A stretch of 64,000 nucleotides of DNA from Acinetobacter courvalinii (GTDB lineage Bacteria; Pseudomonadota; Gammaproteobacteria; Pseudomonadales; Moraxellaceae). This document shows, in pieces, positions 52,495 through 62,051 of this stretch (its first letter is position 1; every line of letters starts with the position of its first letter). The notes below the pieces were generated by a model that did no database searches, was not told the origin of the DNA, and saw only the letters and a list, made by a program, of their open reading frames with translations. Position numbers and translations under genes: made by a program. Location of the stretch: positions 1 to 64,000 of the forward strand of contig NZ_BMDA01000006.1 of the NCBI RefSeq assembly GCF_014635545.1, written 5' to 3'.

Positions 52495-53670
52495 GTGAAC
52501 TTGTTGGTTATAAGTTTTTTTTACAAACCTGATTTGTCAGCAGGTTCTTTTAGAACAACCGCATTAGTTGAGAGTTTAAAAAAAAACTATCCAGATGCGA
52601 AAGTAGATATAATTTCTACGCTACCAAATCGTTATAGTAATTATTCCGAAGCTTGTAAAAAAATTGAATCCGATGGAAATATTACTATATATAGAGCTGA
52701 TGTTAACACTAGGTTTTCTGGAATATTAGGACAAATTATAAGCTTTTTCCTATTCTTTATTTTTACTTTGAAAGTAATTTTAGGGAAAAAATATAATATT
52801 ATTTATGCTACATCTTCTCGCCTTATGACAGCATTTCTAGGAGCTGTGGTTTCTTTTTTTACAAAGGCGCCTCTCTATTTAGATATCCGAGATATTTTTA
52901 TAGATACTGTAGAAGATGTATTTCCCAAGAAAATGACTTTCTTGGCTTTGCCATTTTTATCTGTAATTGAAAATTTTACGATTAATAAAGCCACTATTGT
53001 AAATATGGTTTCAAAAGGATTTCTTCCCTATTTTGAAAGTAAATACAAAAATAAAAACTATAGTTTTTTTACAAATGGAATTGATACCATATTTTTGGAT
53101 CAATGTAATAAAAATATTGGGTATAAAATTAATGATCCAGTAGTTATTGTTTATGCTGGTAACTTTGGTGATGGGCAAGGTCTGCATAAAATTGTTCCAC
53201 AGTTAGCTAAGAAGCTTGAAGGTCGAGCCGTATTTCAGTTAATTGGTAATGGTGGACGGAAGAATGAGCTGGAAAAAACATTGAATGATTTAAATGTAAA
53301 TAACGTACAAATTCTTCCTCCTGTGAATCGTTCTGAGTTACTACAGTATTATGACAATGCAGATATCCTTTTTCTTCATTTGAATGATTATGATGCTTTT
53401 AAAAAGGTGATACCCTCTAAATTATTTGAATATGCTTGTTATAATAAACCTATTTGGGGTGGTTTGTCTGGATATGTTGTTGACTTTATTGGTGAAGAGT
53501 TGGATTCCACATATGTGTTTCGACCATGTGATCTAGAAGATGCAGTTAAAAAGTTTAGTGAAATTGACTATTCAGTAAGTTTACGTGAGAAGTTTATCCA
53601 TAAATATACGCGTAGTAATATTATGGATAGTTTGGCTAATGATATTGTGAGATTGGATAAAATTAATTAA
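52495..53670 (+). CDS. GT4 family glycosyltransferase (WbuB-like)
   Basis: The 391-residue GT-B transferase has an N-terminal acceptor domain (LLVISFFYKPDLSAGSFRTTAL) and a C-terminal donor domain from about residue 205 (VIVYAGNFGDGQGLHKIV, FQLIGNGGRKNEL, IPSKLFEYACYNKPIWGG with the E-x7-E-like site). It resembles WbuB, a GlcNAc/FucNAc-class transferase, and may add ManNAcA to the lipid-linked first sugar. I use GTG at 52495, which has GGAG six bases away; GTG at 52483 is the alternative. Confidence 0.85.
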   Translation: MNLLVISFFYKPDLSAGSFRTTALVESLKKNYPDAKVDIISTLPNRYSNYSEACKKIESDGNITIYRADVNTRFSGILGQIISFFLFFIFTLKVILGKKYNIIYATSSRLMTAFLGAVVSFFTKAPLYLDIRDIFIDTVEDVFPKKMTFLALPFLSVIENFTINKATIVNMVSKGFLPYFESKYKNKNYSFFTNGIDTIFLDQCNKNIGYKINDPVVIVYAGNFGDGQGLHKIVPQLAKKLEGRAVFQLIGNGGRKNELEKTLNDLNVNNVQILPPVNRSELLQYYDNADILFLHLNDYDAFKKVIPSKLFEYACYNKPIWGGLSGYVVDFIGEELDSTYVFRPCDLEDAVKKFSEIDYSVSLREKFIHKYTRSNIMDSLANDIVRLDKIN

Positions 53671-53690
53671 TATTTACAAGGCTGTTAATT

Positions 53691-54638
53691 ATGTTATCAA
53701 CTAAAGTTTTAATTACTGGTAGTAATGGTTTTCTCGGTAAATTTCTTTGTCAGTATTTATCTAATAAAGATTATTCTGTCATCGCGCATACACGTACACC
53801 TCAAGTTTTTAGCCAATCAAATATTGAAAATATTAATTTTGATTTAAATCAAAATTTGGAAGAATTGGATTTAGAAGGGGTTCAGGTCGTTATACATTGT
53901 GCTGGTCGTGCACATGTGATGAATGAAACGGCAGCTTCTCCTTTAGATGCATATCGCCAGATTAATGTAGAAGGAACATTAAATCTTGCTAAAAAAGCGG
54001 TACAAAGTGGTGTAAGACGGTTTATTTATTTGAGCAGTATTAAAGTAAACGGTGAGGAGGCTACTCAGCAGAAGCCATTTACTGCCGAGGACTCGATTAA
54101 TACAGATGATCCCTATGGTTTATCCAAATATGAAGCAGAGCAAGCGCTAAAGCAGTTAGCACAGGTAACGGGTTTAGAAGTCGTGATTATTCGTCCCGTG
54201 CTGATTTATGGACCAAATGTAAAAGCCAATTTTAAAAGTATGATTTCTCTGGCATCCAAAAAGATCCCTTTGCCAGTAGGATGTTTAAACAATAAACGTA
54301 GTATGGTCAGTGTTTATAATTTGGCTGATTTAATCGAAGTTTGTTTATCTCATCCGAATGCCTCTGGACACACTTTTTTAGCTAGTGATCAGGATGATAT
54401 TTCCGTGAAACAGCTGTTTGAGAAATTAGCATCTTTGCAAAACAATAAACTGATCAAAGTACCTGTACCTAAAAATTTAATTTTCTTATTGGCAAGTCTT
54501 GTGGGGCGTTCTGCTATGGCATCTCGCTTATGTTCCGAGTTAGTCGTCAATACATCCAAAAACACACAAGTCCTTGGTTGGAAAGCTCCTTATTCGACCG
54601 AGCAAAGCCTCGCTAAAATGTTTAGTGAAATGAGATAA
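53691..54638 (+). CDS. qnr: NAD-dependent sugar epimerase/reductase (WbpV-like, probable 4-keto reductase)
   Basis: The 315-residue extended SDR has VLITGSNGFLGKFLCQYL near residue 6, HCAGRAHVMNE, the Ser…Tyr-x3-Lys set (YLSSIKVNGE; DPYGLSKYEAE) and RPVLIYGP. It resembles Pseudomonas WbpV and Rhizobium WreQ, which reduce UDP-4-keto-6-deoxy-GlcNAc to UDP-QuiNAc, and it sits beside WbpL- and WbpM-like genes exactly as wbpV does. An epimerase yielding UDP-FucNAc or GalNAc-type sugars is the alternative. Confidence 0.78.
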   Translation: MLSTKVLITGSNGFLGKFLCQYLSNKDYSVIAHTRTPQVFSQSNIENINFDLNQNLEELDLEGVQVVIHCAGRAHVMNETAASPLDAYRQINVEGTLNLAKKAVQSGVRRFIYLSSIKVNGEEATQQKPFTAEDSINTDDPYGLSKYEAEQALKQLAQVTGLEVVIIRPVLIYGPNVKANFKSMISLASKKIPLPVGCLNNKRSMVSVYNLADLIEVCLSHPNASGHTFLASDQDDISVKQLFEKLASLQNNKLIKVPVPKNLIFLLASLVGRSAMASRLCSELVVNTSKNTQVLGWKAPYSTEQSLAKMFSEMR

Positions 54639-54642
54639 AGTT

Positions 54643-55650
54643 ATGTTCTATGTGTTAATTTTCTTTGTTCTTTCTTTTGTGCTGACTTATCTCATGCGGA
54701 TGTATGCCCTCAAGAAAAATATTATTGATAATCCTAATGAGAGAAGCTCTCATAGTATCCCAACACCACGAGGTGGAGGCGTTGCAGTTGTTGTTAGCTT
54801 CCTTTTAGGACTGACATTGCTTATTTATCTTGAAAATCTATCTCTATCGACGGGTTTAATTCTGATTGCAGCAAGTTTTACAATTGCATTATTGGGTTTT
54901 TTGGATGATCACGGACATATTAATGCTTTAGTCCGTTTAGCAGTCCATTTCATTGTTGCAATTGGAGCAGTAGTCGCATTAGGTGGATTCTCCGAAATTG
55001 AATTATTTAATAATACGCTTCAGTTGGGATGGGCTGCCAATATTATTGCTGTACTTTTCTTGGTCTGGTTATTAAATCTATATAATTTTATGGATGGTAT
55101 TAATGGTATTGCTAGCATAGAAGCGATTACAGCAACTGTAAGTATTGGTAGTATTTATCTTTTATCTAGCTTTCATCTATCGAGTCAGGTACTTTTTCTA
55201 CTGGCAGCTTGTACCGCTGGCTTTTTATTGTGGAACTTCCCCAAAGCTCGTATTTTTATGGGAGATGCATGTAGCGGTTTCTTAGGACTCGTGTTGGGTA
55301 TTCTTGCTTTAATTGCGTTAAAACAAGATGTAGCCCTATTTTGTGCATGGTTAATCTGTTTGGGTGTGTTTATCGTGGATGCCACCTTTACTCTGATTCG
55401 TCGCGTAATCAATGGTCACAAAATGTATGATGCACATCGAAGCCATGCCTATCAGTACGCATCTAGAAAATATAATAGCCATACACGTGTTACCTTGAGT
55501 GTACTGGCAATTAATGTTTTATGGCTCTTTCCAATGGCATACTTTGCATCTCAACACGTTCTAATGCCTGAACTCTTGATATTGATTGCCTATATTCCAT
55601 TAGTACTTTTGGCTATGTATTTTGGTGCAGGTAAAACAGAAAATGGCTAA
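54643..55650 (+). CDS. itrB: Initiating sugar-phosphate transferase (WbpL/WecA family)
   Basis: This 335-residue polyprenyl-phosphate transferase starts the repeat unit by moving sugar-1-phosphate to undecaprenyl phosphate. It has about ten membrane segments and the WecA/MraY motifs: RSSHSIPTPRGGGVAVV near residue 38, FLDDHGH, NLYNFMDGINGIA near 152, and AYQYASRK-type His-rich loop (DAHRSHAYQ). Similarity to WbpL suggests QuiNAc or FucNAc as first sugar. It overlaps the next gene by 8 bp. Confidence 0.9.
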   Translation: MFYVLIFFVLSFVLTYLMRMYALKKNIIDNPNERSSHSIPTPRGGGVAVVVSFLLGLTLLIYLENLSLSTGLILIAASFTIALLGFLDDHGHINALVRLAVHFIVAIGAVVALGGFSEIELFNNTLQLGWAANIIAVLFLVWLLNLYNFMDGINGIASIEAITATVSIGSIYLLSSFHLSSQVLFLLAACTAGFLLWNFPKARIFMGDACSGFLGLVLGILALIALKQDVALFCAWLICLGVFIVDATFTLIRRVINGHKMYDAHRSHAYQYASRKYNSHTRVTLSVLAINVLWLFPMAYFASQHVLMPELLILIAYIPLVLLAMYFGAGKTENG

Positions 55651-56170
55651 ACAAAATGTTTTATTAATTCTGGGCGCTGGTGGACATGGTAAATCTGTCG
55701 CTGAGGCTGCATCACTATCAGGTCAATGGAGCAAAATTGTATTTGCTGATGATAGTTGGCCTCAACAAACCGAGGTAGCAGGATTTCCTATCGTAGCCAA
55801 TATTGAGAGAGTCTCAACACTCGTTTCTACGATTACGGCAGCTATACCTGCCGTTGGTAATAATCAGCTAAGGCAAGATTGGTCCCAAAAATTAAAAAAT
55901 TTAGAGATTCCTTTAGCTACCGTGATTCATCCATCTGCGATTATTAGCCCTACTGCGAGATTAGGAGAGGGTATTTGTATCATGGCTGGATGCATCATTG
56001 GTGTAGATGTCAAAATAGAAGATGGTGTAATTGTTAACCTAGGTTCAGCAATTGATCATGACAGCGAAATTGGCATGTTTGCACACTTGAGTGTTGGAGT
56101 TAAAATTACTGGAAATAAAGTGGTAAAACCTTTTACTTTTTTAGAAGCTGGCTCAATCCTTGCTCATTAA
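55643..56170 (+). CDS. PglD-like sugar acetyltransferase, short
   Basis: The 175-residue protein has the PglD/NeuD N-terminal domain (LLILGAGGHGKSVAEAA) and the start of a hexapeptide helix with the catalytic His (VNLGSAIDHDSEIGMFAHLSVGVKITGN). It ends at FLEAGSILAH, about 30 residues earlier than typical PglD/WeeI proteins, so the final coils and acetyl-CoA-binding repeats appear shortened. No aminotransferase that would make a 4-amino sugar for it is in this module. It may be a remnant of a QuiNAc4NAc pathway or an O-acetyltransferase. Confidence 0.72.
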   Translation: MAKQNVLLILGAGGHGKSVAEAASLSGQWSKIVFADDSWPQQTEVAGFPIVANIERVSTLVSTITAAIPAVGNNQLRQDWSQKLKNLEIPLATVIHPSAIISPTARLGEGICIMAGCIIGVDVKIEDGVIVNLGSAIDHDSEIGMFAHLSVGVKITGNKVVKPFTFLEAGSILAH

Positions 56171-56332
56171 CTGCACTGTTAATATTAAAATTTAAATCAA
56201 AAAAATAGTAGGATAAGTGACCTGTATCTTAGTATTTTAAACATTGTGTACTTTATGTGTAAAAGTTATTTCTAGTTGCATTAGAAGTGCGTATAAAGAT
56301 CGAACTGAATGTGGGATGATTAGAAGATCACT

Positions 56333-58207
56333 GTGAAAAAGATTATTCATCAATTTGCCTCAGCGCCAAGATTATATAAACAATTTTTCCTGATTTTTCT
56401 GGATGCATTAGCTTTTCCCGTGATTCTATGGTTGTGCTATGTCATCCGTTTATTTGATTTGGGTGCCCATGTTATTCCCGGTATTGATCACGGGATGATT
56501 CTGGTCAGTCTGATTACGGTCTTAAGTTTGGCACTCACCGGCGTTTATCATTTTATTGTACGGACATTTAACGAAGTCTTTATTGTTAAGCTGGCGATTG
56601 CCGTTGCCTTAACCATGGCTACCTTGTACATCTTGAATGTGATTACGCCAGCCTATATCCCGATGTCGATCCCATTTATGTATGGTTTTATGATGTTTGC
56701 CTGGGTATGGCTCAGCCGTGCAGTGATTCGCTTTATGATTAAGGCATCTTATTATTCCGAAATCGGGCGGAAACGCATTGCGATTTATGGCGCCGGTGAT
56801 GCAGGTCAGCAAATTGCTGCGGCATTGCACCGTTCAGATGACCATTTACCGGTATTCTTTATTGATGATTATACTTCTTTACAAGGGCAGACGGTTGGTG
56901 GTTTAAAGGTCTATTCGGTTGAAAAAGCCTTACAGCGCTTTAAGAAAGACCGTATCGATGAAATTTTACTGGCGTTGCCTTCAGTAGGGCGGGTACGCAA
57001 AACAGAAATAATCCATCAGTTTGAAAGCGCGCGTTTAAAAATTACCGAACTCCCTGGGTTGACCCGTCTGGTCGATGGTGAAATTCAGGTTTCAGATATC
57101 CAGGAAGTGGATATTATCGATTTATTAGGGCGTGATCCGGTGCCACCGATTTCACATCTGATTGCCAAAAATATCCAGAATAAAGTGGTTATGGTGACAG
57201 GCGCGGGTGGTTCAATCGGTTCTGAACTATGCCGTCAAATTATTAAAAATAAACCTAAAATGTTAGTGCTATATGAGCTCACAGAATTTGCGTTATATGA
57301 CATTGATAAAGAGTTAAGACAAACAGCCACTTGTGAAATTGTTCCAATTTTGGGCACGGTACAGGACCAGCAAAAACTTGAACGGATTATTGAACAATAC
57401 CAGATCCAGACGGTTTATCATGCTGCGGCCTATAAGCATGTTCCTTTGGTTGAATGTAACCCGATTGCGGGATTGAAGAACAATAGCATTGGTACCGCAA
57501 ACAGTTTAAATGCTGCCGTGAAAAAAGGCGTAGAAACCTTTGTGCTGATCTCAACCGATAAAGCGGTACGTCCGACCAATGTGATGGGGGCATCAAAGCG
57601 TATGGCTGAGCTGTATTGTCAGGCCGTGGCTGAAACTAAACCTGCTACCCAAATCAGTATTGTTCGTTTTGGGAATGTATTGGGCTCTTCCGGTTCGGTT
57701 GTTCCACTGTTCAAGCAACAGATCGCCAAGGGTGGCCCGATTACCGTGACTCATCCTGAAGTGACCCGTTACTTCATGACCATTCCAGAAGCTTCGCAAC
57801 TGGTGATTCAGGCAGGTGCCTTGGGCTCTGGCGGGGATGTATTCCTGCTGGATATGGGGGAGCCGGTCAGAATTCAGGATCTGGCGCGCCAAATGATCAA
57901 GCTCAGCGGTTTAAAAGTAAGAGAAAGTGGTTCACTGGATGGTGATATCGAAATTGCCTATAGCGGCTTACGTCCAGGCGAGAAACTGTATGAAGAACTG
58001 CTGATTGATCAGGACAATACCGAATATACTGAACATACCCGTATCCTACGTTCGTTTGAGAAACATTTTGCATTGGACGAAATTCAGGAAGTCTTTGGTA
58101 AAATCAGCCAGATGACAGCAATCGATCATGATGTTGACTGGGCCTTAACCCAGCTTGAACATTATGTAGATGGCTATAAGCGCAGCGGCGAAGTTAGAGT
58201 GAATTAA
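56333..58207 (+). CDS. gdr: UDP-GlcNAc 4,6-dehydratase, membrane form (WbpM/FlaA1 long type)
   Basis: The 624-residue protein has four N-terminal membrane segments (1-120), a CoA-binding-like Rossmann domain (IAIYGAGDAGQQIAAAL near 150) and a C-terminal dehydratase domain (VVMVTGAGGSIGSELCRQI near 290; AAYKHVPLVE; STDKAVRPTNVMGASKRMAE). It converts UDP-GlcNAc to UDP-4-keto-6-deoxy-GlcNAc, the substrate of the WbpV-like reductase. It starts with GTG after a 162-bp gap without a gene. Base composition here returns to that of the core genes. Confidence 0.94.
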   Translation: MKKIIHQFASAPRLYKQFFLIFLDALAFPVILWLCYVIRLFDLGAHVIPGIDHGMILVSLITVLSLALTGVYHFIVRTFNEVFIVKLAIAVALTMATLYILNVITPAYIPMSIPFMYGFMMFAWVWLSRAVIRFMIKASYYSEIGRKRIAIYGAGDAGQQIAAALHRSDDHLPVFFIDDYTSLQGQTVGGLKVYSVEKALQRFKKDRIDEILLALPSVGRVRKTEIIHQFESARLKITELPGLTRLVDGEIQVSDIQEVDIIDLLGRDPVPPISHLIAKNIQNKVVMVTGAGGSIGSELCRQIIKNKPKMLVLYELTEFALYDIDKELRQTATCEIVPILGTVQDQQKLERIIEQYQIQTVYHAAAYKHVPLVECNPIAGLKNNSIGTANSLNAAVKKGVETFVLISTDKAVRPTNVMGASKRMAELYCQAVAETKPATQISIVRFGNVLGSSGSVVPLFKQQIAKGGPITVTHPEVTRYFMTIPEASQLVIQAGALGSGGDVFLLDMGEPVRIQDLARQMIKLSGLKVRESGSLDGDIEIAYSGLRPGEKLYEELLIDQDNTEYTEHTRILRSFEKHFALDEIQEVFGKISQMTAIDHDVDWALTQLEHYVDGYKRSGEVRVN

Positions 58208-58219
58208 TCTGAGAAAGTA

Positions 58220-59095
58220 ATGATCAAAAAAGCAATTTTACCTGTTGCAGGTCTGGGGACACGTTTTCTACCTGCAAGTAAATCGATTCCAAAGGAAATG
58301 GTGACCGTTGTCGATCGTCCTGCGATTGAATATGTGGTGCGTGAAGCAGTTGAAGCGGGAATTGAACAAATTATTCTGGTCACCCATTCTTCAAAAGCAT
58401 CAATTGAAAATTATTTTGATCGTAATTTTGAGCTGGAAACGACGTTAGAGCAAAAAAAGAAATTTGATTTGCTCAAAGAAATCACTGACATTCTGCCAAA
58501 ACATGTCAGCGTGGTGAGTGTGCGGCAGCCACAGCCTTTAGGCCTGGGTCATGCGGTACTTTGTGCAAAAGATATTGTTGGTGATGAAGCCTTTGCGGTG
58601 CTTTTGCCCGATGTGTTAGTAAAAAATGCAACCTCTGAAAATGATCTGTCCTTGATGATTCAACGCTTTGAGGCCGCTCAAGCTGCACAAATCATGGTGG
58701 AGGCTGTGCCCGATCATCTGGTTGATCAGTATGGGATTGTGGATGTTGCGGTTTCACCGAATGAAGGTGAGAGTATCATTATGCAAGGCATTGTAGAGAA
58801 ACCGGCAGTCGGGACAGCGCCTTCGAATTTATCGGTGGTTGGTCGTTATATTCTGCCTGCCCAGATTATGGGACTGCTGGAAAATACCCCACGCGGTGCT
58901 GGCAATGAAATTCAGCTAACAGATGCGATTGCCACTTTACAGCAGTCACAAACTGTTGAGGCATATCGCATGAAAGGTCAGACCTTCGATTGTGGTAGCA
59001 AGCTGGGTTATCTAAAAGCTGTGTTACATTATGGGATTGAGCATCCAAAACTGGGCGCAGAGTTTAAGGGCCTGATTAAGGAATTGGCCCTGTAA
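58220..59095 (+). CDS. galU: UTP-glucose-1-phosphate uridylyltransferase
   Basis: GalU makes UDP-glucose for capsule and other glycans. The 291-residue protein starts AILPVAGLGTRFLPASKSIPKEMVTVVDRP (residues 5-34), the nucleotide-binding and catalytic loop, and has VRQPQPLGLGHAVLCA, LLPDVLV and FDCGSKLGYLKA. Conserved in this position in Acinetobacter K loci. Confidence 0.97.
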   Translation: MIKKAILPVAGLGTRFLPASKSIPKEMVTVVDRPAIEYVVREAVEAGIEQIILVTHSSKASIENYFDRNFELETTLEQKKKFDLLKEITDILPKHVSVVSVRQPQPLGLGHAVLCAKDIVGDEAFAVLLPDVLVKNATSENDLSLMIQRFEAAQAAQIMVEAVPDHLVDQYGIVDVAVSPNEGESIIMQGIVEKPAVGTAPSNLSVVGRYILPAQIMGLLENTPRGAGNEIQLTDAIATLQQSQTVEAYRMKGQTFDCGSKLGYLKAVLHYGIEHPKLGAEFKGLIKELAL

Positions 59096-59115
59096 TCATT
59101 GAGGGCAAGCATGTT

Positions 59116-60375
59116 ATGAAAGTTGCAATCTTTGGCAATACCTTATATGCAGGCGTGATGTCTGCATTATTGTCTGAAACGGGGCATCTGGTGTATTGGT
59201 GCTCACAGCTCGATACCAAAGCGGATGATCAGCAATATTCCTTTCATGATGAAAATGTCAGTCATTTACTCGAAAAACAGCTGACCACGGGTTTTCTGCG
59301 CTATAGCGATTTAGCCAGTATTCCGCTAGATATCGATGCCTATCTGTTCAGTTTTAACCAGACGCAGGAGCAGCAGGTTTTTCAGCTGTTGCACTCGCTG
59401 AAACAACGTCCAATCATTCATCCAAAACTGATGATCAATGCCTCAACTTTTGGTTTACGCGGAACTGAAAAGTTCCAGCAGATCTTGTCGGATGATGACT
59501 GGGTCTATTTGCCGGATACCATGCAGGAAGGTAATGCCTTACAGAGCTTGACCCAGGCGAAGCAGCTGATAGTCGGCTGTACGCGCAGTGCAGTGCAGGT
59601 CAAGGTCAAAGAGTTGCTCAGACCCTTTTTTCCCTTAGAACAGCAATATCTATTTATGCCGATACTGGATGCCGAGTTTACCAAACTGAGTATTTCCGGC
59701 ATGTTGGCGACCCGCATTAGTTATATTAATGATCTGGCCGTGGTGGCTGAAAAACTCGGGATTGATATTGCCTCGGTGCGGCAGGGCATGTCTGCAGACA
59801 GTCGTATTGGCTCGGCGTATCTGGCACCTGGTGCCGGTTTTGGCGGGGAAAACTTCTCGCATGATATTTTGACTCTTGCCAATACTGTTGCCAATACCGG
59901 AGTGAAGAGCCAGTTGCTTGCCCAGGTCTGGGATATTAATGAGCAACAAAAAGAGATCCTGTTCCGTAAGTTGTGGAATTACTACCACGGCGCTTTACAA
60001 GCAAAATCCGTTGCAATTTGGGGGGCTTCTTTTAAGGAAAATACCTCCAGCATTCAACATTCTCCAATTCATCAGATGCTTGCCGCCTTGTGGGCGCAGG
60101 GTGTTACCGTTCATCTGCATGATCCGCAGGCACTGGATGAAATCGAGCTGATGTACGGACAGCGCAGTGATCTGGTATTGCATCATGATCAATATGAAGC
60201 TGTACACAATGTGCATGGGTTATGTGTTTTAACGGCCTGGAAACAATACTGGAGTCCGGATTTCAAACAGTTAAACCAATTGATGCAACATCCCTTAATT
60301 TTAGACGGTCGCAATATTTATGACCCGCACTATGTAAAAGCACAAGGTTTTGCCTATATGGGAGTGGGGCGTTAA
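59116..60375 (+). CDS. ugd: Ugd-like UDP-glucose/GDP-mannose dehydrogenase family protein, catalytic Cys absent
   Basis: The 419-residue protein occupies the ugd position between galU and gpi and has the three-domain dehydrogenase layout. However, the cysteine that forms the thiohemiacetal in GG-x-C-F-P-K-D is replaced: the segment reads [10 protein letters not shown], with Asn246 at the Cys position (codon 59851-59853). The N-terminal glycine motif is also altered (IFGNTLYAG instead of G-x-G-Y-V-G). Lys190 (AEFTK) and Glu138 (MQEGNAL) appear kept. The reading frame is intact, so this is not simple decay. Either it works by another chemistry or it is a regulatory or inactive relative; mnaB in this locus keeps its Cys. 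Confidence 0.8.
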   Translation: MKVAIFGNTLYAGVMSALLSETGHLVYWCSQLDTKADDQQYSFHDENVSHLLEKQLTTGFLRYSDLASIPLDIDAYLFSFNQTQEQQVFQLLHSLKQRPIIHPKLMINASTFGLRGTEKFQQILSDDDWVYLPDTMQEGNALQSLTQAKQLIVGCTRSAVQVKVKELLRPFFPLEQQYLFMPILDAEFTKLSISGMLATRISYINDLAVVAEKLGIDIASVRQGMSADSRIGSAYLAPGAGFGGENFSHDILTLANTVANTGVKSQLLAQVWDINEQQKEILFRKLWNYYHGALQAKSVAIWGASFKENTSSIQHSPIHQMLAALWAQGVTVHLHDPQALDEIELMYGQRSDLVLHHDQYEAVHNVHGLCVLTAWKQYWSPDFKQLNQLMQHPLILDGRNIYDPHYVKAQGFAYMGVGR

Positions 60376-60377
60376 AG

Positions 60378-62051
60378 ATGACAAAACAGATACATCCTTT
60401 TCCGGTCAGGGAACAGACTTCGGTGGTAGAACAGTTAGCGGTTTTACAAAAACAATTTAAAGACCTGCATCTTAATACCCTGTTTGCAGCAGATGAGGCA
60501 CGTTTTAAACGTTTTTCCGCTGAGTATGACCAGATTGTTTTTGATTTTAGTAAACATCGGATTGATCAGCAGGTTTTAAGCCAGCTGGTGGATCTGGCGC
60601 ATGCGCAGGATCTGGATGGATGGATTAAACGTCTATTTTCATGTGAGCAGATTAACTACACGGAACAACGCGCTGCGATGCACTGGGCCTTACGCTTACC
60701 CAAATCCAGTCCAACGCTGCCCGTCGTGAATCAAGCGGTCCAAGCGCAACTTGAGCAAATGTATGCACTGGTTGAAAAAATTCATGCCGGCCAATGTCGT
60801 GGCGCAACGGGTGAAGTGATTCAGGATGTGGTGAATATTGGGGTCGGTGGATCAGATCTCGGTCCACTCATGGTCACGCATGCACTTTCAGATTTTAAGG
60901 TCAAAACCGCAAAACCCTTAGATATCCATTTTGTTTCAACCATGGATGGCAGCCAGCTCTCTGGGTTGTTGCATCAGCTGCGCCCTGAAACCACCTTATT
61001 TATTATTTCCTCCAAGTCGTTTGGGACCATTGATACACTTTCCAATGCCCAGACCGTACGTCAATGGCTAGAGAAAGCCTTAGGCAATAATGAAAAAATC
61101 CTCAAGAATCATTTTGTGGGGGTGTCGACCAAACCGGATAAAATGACCGAATGGGGCATTGCACCAGATAAGCAACTTTTGCTTTGGGATTGGGTCGGTG
61201 GCCGTTATTCATTATGGTCGTGTATTGGTCTGCCAATTGCACTGACCATTGGCGTCGAAGGCTTTAAGCAATTCTTGGCCGGAGCATACGCCATTGACCA
61301 ACATTTCCAGACGGCGTCGTTTGAACAGAATATTCCGGTATTAATGGGCCTGTTAGGCGCATGGAATAATAATTTTCTCGATATCCAGACCCACGCTGTG
61401 CTGCCTTATGACGGGCGGCTCAAGTATTTTGCCGCTTATTTACAGCAACTGGAAATGGAGTCGAACGGCAAATCCATCCAGCGCAATGGCGAAAAGGTCA
61501 GTTCAGTGACGTGTCCAATCGTTTGGGGTGAAGTGGGGCCGAATGCGCAACATGCGTTCTATCAGTTGTTGCATCAAGGTACCCATTCGGTCAGTTGTGA
61601 CTTTATTGCTCCGGTCAAACGTTATAACGCCAATCAGTTTACCTATGCAGAAAGTGCCGAAGCCTTGGTCGAGCAACATCATCTGGCCTTATCTAATTGT
61701 CTGGCCCAGTCACGCCTGCTGGCTTTTGGTAATCAGGCCTTGGCAGCAGATGAGCTGCAAGGCCTACCTGCCTATAAGCAATATGAAGGCAATCAGCCGA
61801 GTTCAACCATTTTACTCAAAGAGTTGAATCCATATAGCTTGGGGATGTTGATTGCGATGTATGAACATAAAGTGTTTGTGCAATCGGTGCTCTGGAATAT
61901 TAATCCCTTTGATCAATGGGGCGTTGAAAAAGGCAAGGAAATTGCCAATCAGCTGTTGCCGATTCTTAACCGTGAACAGGAAGACCTCTCTAGCTTTGAT
62001 GCATCAACGCAAGGCTTGCTTAAAATATTGCTAGGAAAAACAGATGGCTAA
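60378..62051 (+). CDS. gpi: Glucose-6-phosphate isomerase
   Basis: The 557-residue protein interconverts glucose 6-phosphate and fructose 6-phosphate. Family blocks include [14 protein letters not shown] near residue 155, [12 protein letters not shown], the signature [19 protein letters not shown] near residue 270, and [16 protein letters not shown] near the C terminus. It links central carbon flow to the sugar-nucleotide enzymes around it. It overlaps gne1 by 8 bp. Confidence 0.97.
   Translation: MTKQIHPFPVREQTSVVEQLAVLQKQFKDLHLNTLFAADEARFKRFSAEYDQIVFDFSKHRIDQQVLSQLVDLAHAQDLDGWIKRLFSCEQINYTEQRAAMHWALRLPKSSPTLPVVNQAVQAQLEQMYALVEKIHAGQCRGATGEVIQDVVNIGVGGSDLGPLMVTHALSDFKVKTAKPLDIHFVSTMDGSQLSGLLHQLRPETTLFIISSKSFGTIDTLSNAQTVRQWLEKALGNNEKILKNHFVGVSTKPDKMTEWGIAPDKQLLLWDWVGGRYSLWSCIGLPIALTIGVEGFKQFLAGAYAIDQHFQTASFEQNIPVLMGLLGAWNNNFLDIQTHAVLPYDGRLKYFAAYLQQLEMESNGKSIQRNGEKVSSVTCPIVWGEVGPNAQHAFYQLLHQGTHSVSCDFIAPVKRYNANQFTYAESAEALVEQHHLALSNCLAQSRLLAFGNQALAADELQGLPAYKQYEGNQPSSTILLKELNPYSLGMLIAMYEHKVFVQSVLWNINPFDQWGVEKGKEIANQLLPILNREQEDLSSFDASTQGLLKILLGKTDG

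Noticed and set aside
59116-60375. Frameshift explanation for the missing Ugd cysteine
   Set aside because: Residues on both sides of 241-250 stay in frame with family-like sequence (K190 and D250 kept), so the change is substitution, not a frame error.
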